Below are positions 1 through 8,440 of a stretch of DNA of 64,000 nt, one piece after another. The notes under the pieces are model-generated. The model saw only the letters and a list, made by a program, of their open reading frames with translations. It ran no database searches and was not told the origin of the DNA. The stretch comes from Neobacillus niacini. GTDB lineage: Bacteria; Bacillota; Bacilli; Bacillales; Cytobacillaceae. A program made the position numbers and the translations under genes. Each line of letters starts with the position of its first letter. Within the stretch, counting starts at the first letter, position 1. The stretch spans positions 1-64,000 of the forward strand of contig NZ_BAWM01000146.1 of assembly GCF_000759675.1 (NCBI RefSeq), in the 5' to 3' direction.

Positions 1-133
1 CCCCCCTCAAGATGAGATTTCCCATAGCGTCAAGCTAGTAAGAACCCTGAAAGATGATCAGGTTGATAGGTCAGAGGTGGAAGCACGGTAACGTGTGGAG
101 CTGACTGATACTAATCGTTCGAGGACTTAACCA
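1..133 (+). rRNA. 23S ribosomal RNA, 3' end (partial)
   Basis: The window begins inside the 23S rRNA. The last segment (GCTGACTGATACTAATCG followed by GAGGACTTAACC) is the conserved Bacillus 23S 3' terminus. The exact 3' end is estimated. The 5S gene follows about 75 bp later, as expected for a 16S-23S-5S operon. Confidence 0.93.
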
Positions 134-208
134 ATTTTTAAAGCGAACTCGTTTTACAACTTCTTCTGGTTATCTAGTTTTGAGGGAATGAAACCTCAAA
201 ATAAATAG

Positions 209-324
<116 letters not shown>

Positions 325-327
325 ATT

Positions 328-349
328 GCCCCTTTGGGGCTTTTGTTTT
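328..349 (+). terminator. rRNA operon terminator
   Basis: Hairpin GCCCC-TTT-GGGGC followed by TTTTGTTTT directly after the 5S gene. tRNA genes continue 15 bp downstream, so they probably have their own promoter or arise by read-through. Confidence 0.75.
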
Positions 350-363
350 GTGAATTTTTGATT

Positions 364-438
364 GGCCCCTTGGTCAAGTGGTTAAGACACCTCCCTTTCA
401 CGGAGGTAACACGGGTTCGAATCCCGTAGGGGTCACCA
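364..438 (+). tRNA. tRNA-Glu (TTC)
   Basis: Cloverleaf with acceptor GGCCCCT pairing AGGGGTC, anticodon loop CTTTCAC (anticodon TTC), T-loop GGTTCGAATCC and encoded CCA. First tRNA of the cluster after 5S. Confidence 0.95.
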
Positions 439-503
439 TAGTTTTTTCGCGTTAGCGAAAATAACTTTCCTTTCATGCCAGCGTTAAGAACTTTCATTAA
501 TGT

Positions 504-579
504 GGAGGATTAGCTCAGCTGGGAGAGCATCTGCCTTACAAGCAGAGGGTCGGCGGTTCGATCCCGTCATCCTCCACCA
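504..579 (+). tRNA. tRNA-Val (TAC)
   Basis: Acceptor GGAGGAT pairs with ATCCTCC. The anticodon loop CTTACAA gives anticodon TAC, the T-loop is GGTTCGATCC and CCA is encoded. Confidence 0.95.
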
Positions 580-613
580 TGATTTTTTCACGAAGTGAAA
601 ATAATCTTCAAAT

Positions 614-896
<283 letters not shown>

Positions 897-944
897 ATTA
901 AACTAACTAGGTTTACACGATTTAAACCTCAACATTATTATTTT

Positions 945-1021
945 GGCGGTTGTGGCGAAGTGGTTAACGCACCTGATTGTGGTTCAGGCATTCGTGGGTT
1001 CGATTCCCATCAGCCGCCCCA
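945..1021 (+). tRNA. tRNA-His (GTG)
   Basis: The extra G-1 pairs with C73 (GGCGGTTG against CAGCCGCC), which is diagnostic of tRNA-His. Anticodon GTG, encoded CCA. Confidence 0.95.
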
Positions 1022-1038
1022 TTTAATTTATCTAATAT

Positions 1039-1113
1039 TGGGCTATAGCCAAGCGGTAAGGCATCGCACTTTGACTGCGACATGCGTTGGTTCAAATCCA
1101 GCTAGCCCAGCCA
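1039..1113 (+). tRNA. tRNA-Gln (TTG)
   Basis: Acceptor TGGGCTA pairs TAGCCCA, anticodon loop CTTTGAC gives TTG, encoded GCCA end. The U1-A72 pair is typical of tRNA-Gln. Confidence 0.95.
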
Positions 1114-1127
1114 TTTTTTCTTTAACT

Positions 1128-1201
1128 GCGGGTGTAGTTTAGTGGTAAAACCTCAGCCTTCCAAGCTGATGTTGTGAGTTCGATTCTCATCACCCGCTCC
1201 A
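1128..1201 (+). tRNA. tRNA-Gly (TCC)
   Basis: Acceptor GCGGGTG pairs CACCCGC. The anticodon loop CTTCCAA gives anticodon TCC, the T-loop is AGTTCGATTCT and TCCA is encoded. Confidence 0.95.
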
Positions 1202-1206
1202 ATTAA

Positions 1207-1280
<74 letters not shown>

Positions 1281-1291
1281 TAAATACTTCT

Positions 1292-1330
1292 AAAAGAGTG
1301 ATTGCTATTAATAGTAATCACTCTTTTTAT
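1292..1330 (+). terminator. tRNA cluster terminator
   Basis: Long stem AAGAGTGATTGCTATT / AATAGTAATCACTCTT followed by TTTAT just after tRNA-Ile. Confidence 0.85.
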
Positions 1331-1349
1331 TTGGATTTTTTTAGGAAGA

Positions 1350-1421
1350 CTGTGTTTAATCTAAATGTTGATTTTGCCACTCTGTTGATTGGAGGGAAAT
1401 CAACAGAGAAGTTTAACACAG
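1350..1421. repeat. Nested inverted repeat
   Basis: Inner perfect 11-bp stem CTCTGTTGATT / AATCAACAGAG with 7-nt loop (1380-1408), nested in an outer CTGTGTT / AACACAG pair (1350-1356, 1415-1421). It lies between the tRNA terminator and the nitroreductase-like gene. The reading frame crossing it shows no coding character. Function unknown. Confidence 0.6.
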
Positions 1422-1527
1422 CGTTAGGAAAAGGGAACGAACGATTACCTTTTTCTAGGATTCTTATGAGTGTGTGGTTACAATAGGAGTGGATACTAAG
1501 TAGTTTGTATTGAAAGGAGGAATAAGG

Positions 1528-2391
1528 ATGAGTAATGAAAAAATTACCATTGAAACCATGAAAAAACGCCAGTCAATTAGGACATTTGATATTCAAAACT
1601 TAAAAGATTCCCATGTGAAAAAAATAAAGGAATACATAAACAATGAAGAGAACTTAATTGGACCATTTGGAAGTAAAGGTAGAATCGAGTTCATTCAAGT
1701 AACCAACAATATAAGTGATAAAGGAATAAAGTTAGGTACATATGGATTTATTAAAAATCCACAGGCTTATTTGGTCGGGGTCGTACAAAATAGTAAATAC
1801 TCCTTAATTGAGTTTGCATACACCTTTCAAAAATTAGTTTTATGGTTAACAGAGTTAGAGATGGGTACATGTTGGATGGGAGGGACGTTCAATCGAAATT
1901 CGTTTGAACAGGAAATCCAGCTAGAAGAAGGAGATTTTATACCCTGCATAACACCAATCGGCTATCCGAACCAAAAACAGCGGGTCTTTGATAAGGCACT
2001 CCGATACGTAGTAAAAGCAGACAATAAAAAGCCATGGGATAAGCTATTTTATGATTCAACATTCGATTTGCCCTTGAAAAAAGAAAATGCTGATTTACTT
2101 GAATCACCTATTGAAATGGTTAGGCTTGGACCATCTGCTTCTAATAAACAGCCATGGAGACTCGTATTGTCTACTAATCGAAAGGTCTGTCATTTTTACA
2201 TTGAGCATACACCGAATTATAGCTCAAAATTAGGATACGATATGCAGCTATTGGATATGGGAATTGCCATGTGTCAGTTTGAATTAGCCTGTAAGGAATT
2301 AGATATTAAAGGTCGTTGGACTATGGAAAATCCAGCTTTACCACTACCAACGGTGCACACTGAGTATATTGTAAGCTGGAATACCCTGTAA
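1528..2391 (+). CDS. Nitroreductase family protein (TM1586-like)
   Basis: Probable FMN-dependent oxidoreductase of the nitroreductase fold, 287 residues. The N-terminal RQSIRTFD is the usual phosphate-contacting start of this fold. A second half with PIEMVRLGPSASNKQPWR (about residue 195) repeats the FMN-site pattern, as in the internally duplicated TM1586-like (PF14512) proteins. The start is ATG 1528, 6 nt after GGAGG; a TTG further upstream would overlap this site. It precedes an SRPBCC gene by 27 bp and may be co-transcribed. Substrate unknown. Confidence 0.8.
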   Translation: MSNEKITIETMKKRQSIRTFDIQNLKDSHVKKIKEYINNEENLIGPFGSKGRIEFIQVTNNISDKGIKLGTYGFIKNPQAYLVGVVQNSKYSLIEFAYTFQKLVLWLTELEMGTCWMGGTFNRNSFEQEIQLEEGDFIPCITPIGYPNQKQRVFDKALRYVVKADNKKPWDKLFYDSTFDLPLKKENADLLESPIEMVRLGPSASNKQPWRLVLSTNRKVCHFYIEHTPNYSSKLGYDMQLLDMGIAMCQFELACKELDIKGRWTMENPALPLPTVHTEYIVSWNTL

Positions 2392-2418
2392 TGAAGGGTA
2401 GAAATGGAGTAATTAGAA

Positions 2419-2889
2419 ATGCCTGTGATAGAGCACAAACAATTAATTAATGCGCCAATTGAGGTTTGTTTTGACTTAGCCAGAGACGTCGGAATTCATG
2501 CGCAAACTACCTTGAAAACAAAGGAAAAGGCAGTTGGGGGTGTGACAAAGGGACTGCTGGAGGAAGGGGACAGTGTAACTTGGGAGGCTGTACACTTTGG
2601 GATTAAACTACGGTTAACATCTAGAGTAATATTTATGGAAGAGCCCCATAGTTTTGTAGATAAAATGGTAAAGGGAGCATTTAAGTCTTTCATACATATT
2701 CACCAGTTTTATGCAGAAGAAGAGGGGACTTCGATGGTTGATCATTTTCAATATAAGTCACGGTTCGGTCCCATTGGAGTCTTAATCGATAAATTGTTTT
2801 TAGAGAAATACTTGAAAAGATATATTGTTATGCGTGCAATAGAATTAAAGAAAATTGCTGAAATAAAAACTAATCAAACGTTTGATTAA
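2419..2889 (+). CDS. SRPBCC family protein
   Basis: A 156-residue single-domain protein that reads as a START/Bet v1-like hydrophobic ligand-binding fold. Evidence is the opening MPVIEHKQLINAPIEVCFDLARD, later GDSVTWEAVHFGIKLRLTSRV and a C-terminal amphipathic helix (FLEKYLKRYIVMRAIELKKI). Such proteins bind lipids or polyketides or act as cyclases; nothing here fixes the ligand. It lies 27 bp after the nitroreductase-like gene. Its last codons are inside an 18-bp perfect palindrome (2871-2888), so the C-terminus TNQTFD is partly encoded by a repeat element. Confidence 0.75.
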   Translation: MPVIEHKQLINAPIEVCFDLARDVGIHAQTTLKTKEKAVGGVTKGLLEEGDSVTWEAVHFGIKLRLTSRVIFMEEPHSFVDKMVKGAFKSFIHIHQFYAEEEGTSMVDHFQYKSRFGPIGVLIDKLFLEKYLKRYIVMRAIELKKIAEIKTNQTFD

Positions 2890-2956
2890 ATAGTATGACC
2901 ACTTGGTATAAAGGGGTTTTCAAAGGATGTAAAAGAACTAATCAAACGTTTAATTA
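2871..2956. repeat. Paired TAATCAAACGTTTGATTA palindromes
   Basis: A perfect 18-bp palindrome at 2871-2888 overlaps the stop of the SRPBCC gene. A second copy with one change (GTTTAATTA) is at 2939-2956, start-to-start 68 bp. Both are preceded by AAC. The same sequence occurs three times at 55493-55598 with a similar spacer, so this is a dispersed element or an operator family. Confidence 0.8.
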
Positions 2957-2977
2957 CTTTAAGAAATTCAGAATATA

Positions 2978-3166
2978 CTATGACTTCGACAGCTCCACTT
3001 TTCTTTTTTCAATGTCCATTGCCGATACAATATATGCAAACCCATTCATTAAAAAGTAAATAACATTGGATTGTACCCGTTCAGTTTCTCCTAAATAAGT
3101 ATTTAAGATAATGATGACAGAGTATAAAACCACAAAAAATAGAGCGATTTTATTAAAGATTACCAT
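2978..3166 (-). CDS. Small membrane protein, unknown
   Basis: 62 residues with two hydrophobic stretches (residues about 4-21 and 36-49) and a charged C-terminus (DIEKRKVELSKS). AAAGGAG lies 8 nt upstream of the ATG, which supports a real gene. No family recognised. It is convergent with the SRPBCC gene, with the palindrome pair between them. Confidence 0.55.
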   Translation of the reverse strand: MVIFNKIALFFVVLYSVIIILNTYLGETERVQSNVIYFLMNGFAYIVSAMDIEKRKVELSKS

Positions 3167-3321
3167 TTAAACAACTCCTTTTTTAGGATACTTATTTTAA
3201 TCATATTTACTTGGAGTCAAACTTATGCAGGGCATGAGGCAATTGATGAATTAAACAAACTCAATCACTTTTTATAATGATAGACAAAATGAGGAGAAAT
3301 TAAGCAAAGGAGATGAATATT

Positions 3322-3705
3322 TTGAATAAATCTGATAGTACAATGAAAAGTTCCACACCAATCCTCCGTATATTTAATGAGGAAAAAGCAAAAGAATTTT
3401 ACTTAACCTATTTGGGATTCAAGTTGGATTGGGAACATCGATTTGAGATGGAAATGCCTCTCTATATGCAAATATCAAATGGCAGTTGTATCATTCATCT
3501 TTCAGAGCATCATGGAGATTGCTGTCCTGGGGCTGCGATTAGGATAGAAGTAGAAAACATTGGGCTATTCCATTCAAATCTGCTTTCTAAGAAATACAAA
3601 TATTCTCGTCCTGGTATCGAAAAAACCCCCTGGAATACTCAAGAGGTCAGTGTTTTAGATCCATTTGGAAATAGAATTGTTTTTTTTGAGAGCATACAAA
3701 ATTAA
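3322..3705 (+). CDS. VOC/glyoxalase superfamily protein
   Basis: A single glyoxalase/bleomycin-resistance-type domain of about 127 residues: TPILRIFNEEKAKEFYLTYL near the start and the typical ending VLDPFGNRIVFFE. Members bind metals or small drugs; the substrate cannot be told. AAAGGAG at 3306-3312 favours the TTG at 3322 (9-nt spacing) over the ATG at 3313, which abuts it. Monocistronic by appearance. Confidence 0.75.
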   Translation: MNKSDSTMKSSTPILRIFNEEKAKEFYLTYLGFKLDWEHRFEMEMPLYMQISNGSCIIHLSEHHGDCCPGAAIRIEVENIGLFHSNLLSKKYKYSRPGIEKTPWNTQEVSVLDPFGNRIVFFESIQN

Positions 3706-3760
3706 ATTTTTTTCAAAAGATGTTCATTAACAAAAAAGTAAAGTGAATGGAGGTATAGCA

Positions 3761-4582
3761 ATGGAAAAGGTACTTATTCTTGGTGGAAGCGGTCTTGTTG
3801 GAAGAGCCTTAATCAATGAATTTAAAGGCGGATATGAAGTATACGGAACCTATTCTACTACGTCAATGACCAGTCTCCCCGATGATAAGCAGTTCCAATT
3901 GGATGTTCAGGAAATTAATAAGCTGAAGGAAATAATATCTTCTATTCAACCTAATATTGTGATTTCTTGCCTTAGAGGAGAGTTTGATCAACAGCTTAAG
4001 TTTCATAAAGAAATGGCTGAGGAATTACGAAACACTAATAGTCGTCTTTATTATTTTTCAACAACAAATGTATTTGATGGAGATTTTTCAAAACCTCACA
4101 TAGAAATAGATGTACCAATTGCAGAATCAGATTATGGGAATTTTAAAATTGATTGTGAAAATATGCTAAAGGACATTTTAGCTGACACAGTTATTATTCT
4201 CCGAATTCCGGCAATATGGGGGAAGGATTCTCCAAGATGGAACATGATCAAAGAAAACATTAAAAATGCTAAAGGGGTAGATGTCTACAGCAATCTGGTA
4301 TGTAATAATCTTTTAGATGTACAGTTAGCAAGACAGCTGCGGTTCATTATTGAAAATAAGCTCAAAGGAATATTTCACTTAGGATCAGTGGATACGATGA
4401 CTCAAAGTCAATTTTTTGAACAGGTAATAACAAAGTTGGGAAGTGGAAGGGATATGCTGAAATATAACTATTATCAAGATGGCAGCAATACATATTATTT
4501 TGTATTGAAGTCAACGCGTGACGATATACCAGAATCCCTTAAATCTACAAATAAAGATATTATCTCGTACCTGTTGGGATAA
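3761..4582 (+). CDS. RmlD-like NAD(P)-dependent reductase (extended SDR)
   Basis: 273-residue Rossmann protein with the N-terminal nucleotide-binding loop GGSGLVGRAL and a YGNFK match to the YxxxK catalytic pair near residue 128. The layout is that of dTDP-4-dehydrorhamnose reductases (RmlD) and related sugar-nucleotide-binding proteins, about 280 residues. No rmlABC genes are nearby, so the substrate is open. ATG 3761 is chosen because GGAGG lies 7 nt upstream; GTG 3743 precedes that site. A strong terminator follows. Confidence 0.75.
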   Translation: MEKVLILGGSGLVGRALINEFKGGYEVYGTYSTTSMTSLPDDKQFQLDVQEINKLKEIISSIQPNIVISCLRGEFDQQLKFHKEMAEELRNTNSRLYYFSTTNVFDGDFSKPHIEIDVPIAESDYGNFKIDCENMLKDILADTVIILRIPAIWGKDSPRWNMIKENIKNAKGVDVYSNLVCNNLLDVQLARQLRFIIENKLKGIFHLGSVDTMTQSQFFEQVITKLGSGRDMLKYNYYQDGSNTYYFVLKSTRDDIPESLKSTNKDIISYLLG

Positions 4583-4590
4583 CAAGAAAC

Positions 4591-4631
4591 CAGTATTGAT
4601 GATAACATTGTATCATCAATACTGTTTTTTT
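4591..4631 (+). terminator. Intrinsic terminator
   Basis: Perfect 14-bp stem CAGTATTGATGATA / TATCATCAATACTG with 6-nt loop and seven T. Confidence 0.9.
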
Positions 4632-4647
4632 GAGTATACCATTTTGT

Positions 4648-5490
4648 TTAACAGGTAAGGAATAAGGGAGTAAAAGGTTTTGCTTGCTGAGGATTAACGG
4701 CCACAGTAATATACCAATTCCAATGTTTTTCTTGTTTTCTTTTGCCAATCACACCACTCAAAATCATCCCTAAATTTACAAAATCAGAAGGAAGACCTTT
4801 TACATAATAGGTATGATTAGAACTTAGATCAGTCAATATAACTGTATCTTCAATTTTGTTTGTTACCTCGAACACACCTTCCTGACTATCTGTAAATTGG
4901 GTACCATACTGAGTTAGTCTCTCTAATTCTTGTTCAGGATCCCAGCCATCACTATTAGCTTGGGGAAAATGAATCATAAAAAGGCTATTTAATAGGTGTT
5001 CACAGGATTTTAAATCAAAAGCAGCTTCAGTGGAGTATTTTTCGATTTCAGGATAGTAATGGGTGCCAACTCGTTTATCGAGCCAATGAACAAACTTCTT
5101 CAATTGGAACAGGAAGCTTTCTACTTCTTTTTTAGCTGGTGAGATTTTAATGTTTTGGGGATAAAAGTAATAGATGAATTTTTCCCAAAAGGAAGATCCA
5201 CATAGGTCCCAGGAGGAAGGGCAATTATCTTCTAAACAATCAGTCATGAATTTTGAAAGAACTCGGAGAAATTCATTGCGGTAAAGATCAGTGCGCTTTT
5301 CACGTTTGTAGTCGATCAAATCTTTTCCATAATAAAAGACGAGACCTCGATTACTCATTTGAAACTCAGAACTAATTGCTAAGTCCATGAATACTTTCTG
5401 TCTTTCTTGTGGAGTTCCAATGGGGATGGCCCATGCTTTTATTTCCGGCATATTATTACCACTAGAATTCTTCTTTTTTCTGTTTTTCAT
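4648..5490 (-). CDS. Hypothetical protein
   Basis: A 280-residue soluble protein with a basic N-terminus (MKNRKKKNSSGN). It is rich in aromatic residues (EKFIYYFYPQNIK, LKKFVHWLDKRVGTHYYPE) and ends with a beta-rich segment (TDLSSNHTYYVKGLPSDFV). No signal peptide or membrane segment. No family recognised. The ribosome site is weak (GAAAGCAGG). Convergent with the RmlD-like gene. Confidence 0.6.
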   Translation of the reverse strand: MKNRKKKNSSGNNMPEIKAWAIPIGTPQERQKVFMDLAISSEFQMSNRGLVFYYGKDLIDYKREKRTDLYRNEFLRVLSKFMTDCLEDNCPSSWDLCGSSFWEKFIYYFYPQNIKISPAKKEVESFLFQLKKFVHWLDKRVGTHYYPEIEKYSTEAAFDLKSCEHLLNSLFMIHFPQANSDGWDPEQELERLTQYGTQFTDSQEGVFEVTNKIEDTVILTDLSSNHTYYVKGLPSDFVNLGMILSGVIGKRKQEKHWNWYITVAVNPQQAKPFTPLFLTC

Positions 5491-5629
5491 AAATTAACCT
5501 GCTTTCAAATTTTTTTGGAAAACAAATAGAGAGGTAAAGAGGAGGGGATTAAGGATGTAACAACTCGTATTATACAGTCTAATGGGGAAAAAGATTATAT
5601 AGATAATTGTAATATTTGTGAATATTAGA

Positions 5630-5664
5630 GAAAAAAAGAACCTGCCCCAAAGGGGGGCAGGAAA
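5630..5664 (-). terminator. dapA terminator
   Basis: Reading leftward: stem CCTGCCCC / GGGGCAGG followed by TTCTTTTTTT. It lies 14 bp after the dapA stop. Confidence 0.85.
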
Positions 5665-5677
5665 ATTGCAATCGAAC

Positions 5678-6559
5678 TTATACTAATGCCTTAGCTGGCA
5701 GGGAGTTTTTGAGTGCACTTTTTTCTTCCTCATTTAAAGGAACCATTGGCAGGCGGACATCTCCAACCTGGACACCTTGCATATTTAATGCCTGTTTTAC
5801 AGGTGTAGGATTTGGTGCTGCAAATAATGCTTTCATGATTGGAACAAGACTTCGATGTGAAGCTGCTGCTTCTTGAACACGACCATTTTTAAACTGTGTA
5901 ATCATTTCCTGCATTTCATTGCCGATGATATGGGAAGCAACGGAAACGACTCCAGCGCCACCAATCGCTAAAACTGGTAATGTTAATCCATCATCTCCAC
6001 TGTATAGAGTAAAATCATTTGGAGTACGGCTAATGATTTCTGCCATCGCATCTAAGTTACCGCTTGCTTCTTTGACTGTCACAATATTGCTAATTTCAGA
6101 AAGTCGGACAATGGTCTCTACGGACATGTTTACGGCACTGCGTCCAGGAATATTATAAAGCATTACTGGTAAGGAAGTGGCTTCGGCAATTGCTTTAAAG
6201 TGTTGGAACAGTCCTTCTTGAGAGGGCTTATTATAGTATGGAGTTACGAGCATAATTCCATCAACGCCTGCTTCTTCTGCTTGTTTCGTTAAGCTGATCG
6301 AAGCTCTTGTGTTATTTGATCCTGTCCCAGCAATGACAGGCACCCTGCCGGCTGAAACCTCGACAACGAATTTGAATAACGCTATTTTTTCCTCTGTTGT
6401 TAATGTTGGAGATTCTCCAGTAGTTCCTGCAACTACTAATCCATCAGTTCCATTAGTAATTAAGTAATTTACTAGTGTTCTGGTTGCGTTATAATCAATC
6501 TCTCCATGCTGATCAAATGGCGTTACCATAGCTGTTAAAACTTGGCCAAAATTCATCAT
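5678..6559 (-). CDS. dapA: 4-hydroxy-tetrahydrodipicolinate synthase
   Basis: Condenses pyruvate with aspartate-semialdehyde, the first step of the diaminopimelate/lysine branch; in spore formers the product also feeds dipicolinate. 293 residues, normal DapA length. It has the signature GTTGESPTLTTEEK, the Tyr of LYNIPGR and the Schiff-base Lys in TVKEASGN. ATG 6559 (or 6556) follows AAAGGG; a GTG at 6565 is inside that site. A lysine riboswitch with terminator lies just upstream, so expression should fall when lysine is high. Monocistronic. Confidence 0.95.
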   Translation of the reverse strand: MMNFGQVLTAMVTPFDQHGEIDYNATRTLVNYLITNGTDGLVVAGTTGESPTLTTEEKIALFKFVVEVSAGRVPVIAGTGSNNTRASISLTKQAEEAGVDGIMLVTPYYNKPSQEGLFQHFKAIAEATSLPVMLYNIPGRSAVNMSVETIVRLSEISNIVTVKEASGNLDAMAEIISRTPNDFTLYSGDDGLTLPVLAIGGAGVVSVASHIIGNEMQEMITQFKNGRVQEAAASHRSLVPIMKALFAAPNPTPVKQALNMQGVQVGDVRLPMVPLNEEEKSALKNSLPAKALV

Positions 6560-6620
6560 GCTCACCCTTTACATAATTTTTTAGAAAAATTAGAGGTAGT
6601 TCAGGTCAATCAAAAGTAAA

Positions 6621-6836
6621 CGCAAAAAAGCAGCAACGAAGGCTCGCTGCTGCAGTAGAAACATAATAAAAAAACGTTCCTTTGCGTAAGATAGCCCTCC
6701 ATATAGTTTCCCTATATGACAGTTCTGTATTTCTTCAATAGCAGAACCAGCGGTCTAGAAAAATGAGATTCTATCCGCTTCGGCAAATTCCCCTTTCCAC
6801 AATCATCATAGGACCTCACTATCCTCAAATTGCGTA
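6621..6836 (-). promoter_or_regulatory. Lysine riboswitch (L-box) with terminator
   Basis: Read on the minus strand from about 6836, the leader shows L-box core elements: GATAGTGAGGT, GGAAAGGGGAA followed by GCCGAAGCGG, then CTGTCATATAGG with GGAGGGCTATCT. These match the B. subtilis lysC leader order as I know it. It ends in a terminator stem GCAGCAGCGA / CGTTGCTGC with a T-run (6623-6653). It lies about 60 bp upstream of dapA and should stop transcription when lysine binds. Confidence 0.9.
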
Positions 6837-6936
6837 CTAATGGTCTTTGCGCCTCTATCCTCACTTCAAAAGGTAATGAAGTAAGAAAATATTTAATTAA
6901 TTTTAAATATAACAGAAAATACAAAATTGTTCAAGT

Positions 6937-6986
6937 GATGGTGCCTGTCACCGTCCGTGGACACTGTCCGTGTGGAGTGGACAGTA
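6937..6986. repeat. GTGACAGGCACC-type dispersed element
   Basis: Minus strand contains GACGGTGACAGGCACC next to repeats of TGTCC/GGACA (TGTCCACGGAC, ACTGTCCACTCC). Related tags lie at 33430-33450 (GGTGACAGGCA) and 28929-28978 (GGGGTCAGGCACC). Intergenic, no coding function. Confidence 0.5.
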
Positions 6987-7006
6987 AATTCCTATGGACT
7001 GGAACT

Positions 7007-8203
7007 TTATCTTATCTTTTTAATGAAGACTACTTTTAGGTAGTCAGATTCTGGGTAATGTTTATTGGTTCTGAAGTCTTCAGGGAGTGAAAATTCTTCC
7101 ATTATTTTATAGCGTTTTTTTGATTCCTTAAAGGCTGTATCAATGAATCCTTTAAATTTATCCATACCAAAAGAACTAGAATTGGTGGATGCGAGGATCG
7201 TTCCGTTATCCTCAGTTATTGAGATGGCTTCCTTTAACAGGTTTTTATAATCTTTTTCGGCACTAAAGACAAACTTTTTTGATTTTGCGAAACTTGGAGG
7301 ATCAAGAATAACGACATCAAACAGTAGACCTTTTCTTACAGCATATTTGAAGTAGTTGAATACATCCTCAACAATGATATCTTGATCCTCATATGCAATT
7401 CCATTCACATGGAATTGCTCTATTGTTTTACGTTTGCTTCGATTAGCGAGGTCGACACTTGTCGTTTTCTTTGCGCCTCCTAAAGCGGCAAACACTGAAA
7501 ACACTCCAGTATAGGAGAATGTATTTAATACCCGTTTCCCTTGTGTATATTCATCTCGTAATGCTTTTCTTACATCCTTTTGATCTAAGAATACACCGAC
7601 CATAGCACTTTCATTTAAATACACGGCAATATTGACGCCGTTTTCCTTCACGATAACTGGGAACTCTCCTCGTTCACCTGTGACGAAGTCATCCTCTTCA
7701 ATGTATTTACCACTTTCATCAAAACGCTTTTTCTGATAGATGGCCTTATATTTCACAAGTTCCTTCAATGAATCTATAATAAATTCTCGGAAATGATAAA
7801 TGCCTTTGCTGTACCAGGTAATCAAGTAATAACCATCAAAGTAATCAATCGTTAAACCACCGATTCCATCGCCTTCACCATTAAATACTCGAAATGCTGT
7901 TGTTTCAGAACTGTTATAAAAAAATTCTCTCTGATCGAAGGCAGCCTTCAATGTCTTTTCAAAAAAACTATGATCAAACTGCTCCTTTTCTTTGCTGCTA
8001 AGCACCCAACCGAGCCCTTTATTTTGCTTACCATAATAGCCTTTGGAAATAAAGTTGTCCTGTTCATCAACAAGGTTTATGGTTCTACCTTCTTCATCTA
8101 GAACATTAGGATTCATTATGGTGTCTTTTGTAATAAGGGGGTAGCCGTTTTTATATTTATTAACGAACTTTGATTTCACTTTTAACCAGACTTCTGTTTT
8201 CAT
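7007..8203 (-). CDS. Class I SAM-dependent rRNA methyltransferase (RlmI-like)
   Basis: 398 residues. An N-terminal PUA-type RNA-binding domain (VKSKFVNKYKNGYPLITKD) is followed by a central EEHEE-like segment and a C-terminal Rossmann methyltransferase with the SAM loop NTFSYTGVFSVFAALGGA and the catalytic motif DPPSFAKSKK. This is the RlmI/YwbD architecture, which methylates cytosine C5 in 23S rRNA in E. coli; the exact target here is inferred. The start is ATG 8203 with AGGATG upstream. Confidence 0.85.
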   Translation of the reverse strand: MKTEVWLKVKSKFVNKYKNGYPLITKDTIMNPNVLDEEGRTINLVDEQDNFISKGYYGKQNKGLGWVLSSKEKEQFDHSFFEKTLKAAFDQREFFYNSSETTAFRVFNGEGDGIGGLTIDYFDGYYLITWYSKGIYHFREFIIDSLKELVKYKAIYQKKRFDESGKYIEEDDFVTGERGEFPVIVKENGVNIAVYLNESAMVGVFLDQKDVRKALRDEYTQGKRVLNTFSYTGVFSVFAALGGAKKTTSVDLANRSKRKTIEQFHVNGIAYEDQDIIVEDVFNYFKYAVRKGLLFDVVILDPPSFAKSKKFVFSAEKDYKNLLKEAISITEDNGTILASTNSSSFGMDKFKGFIDTAFKESKKRYKIMEEFSLPEDFRTNKHYPESDYLKVVFIKKIR

Positions 8204-8346
8204 CTCTTCATCCTATCAGTTGTATTTATCATTATTAGCATTGTAAACAATCTTTGTAAAATCTATAACTGTCAATCAATCATAACATTCTTTACTAGTG
8301 ATGCGTATTTCGTCATCAAAATAAAGATAGAAGAACTTATTAAAAT

Positions 8347-8367
8347 AGATCCAGGTTATCTGGATCT
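8347..8367 (-). terminator. Hairpin downstream of the M15 gene
   Basis: AGATCCAG / CTGGATCT with 5-nt loop, followed on the minus strand by ATTTTAAT. The same stem recurs at 9156-9180 after ilvE. Confidence 0.5.
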
Positions 8368-8440
8368 TGATTTTCTTATCAGGCTTATCTTTTTGTGAAA
8401 AACGATGTTTAGGCGAGATAGGGCTGCTTCACTGCTCCCC

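Noticed and set aside
1298..1486. 62-codon plus-strand frame after the tRNA terminator
   Set aside because: It starts inside the terminator stem, crosses the nested inverted repeat and has no ribosome site or protein-like composition.
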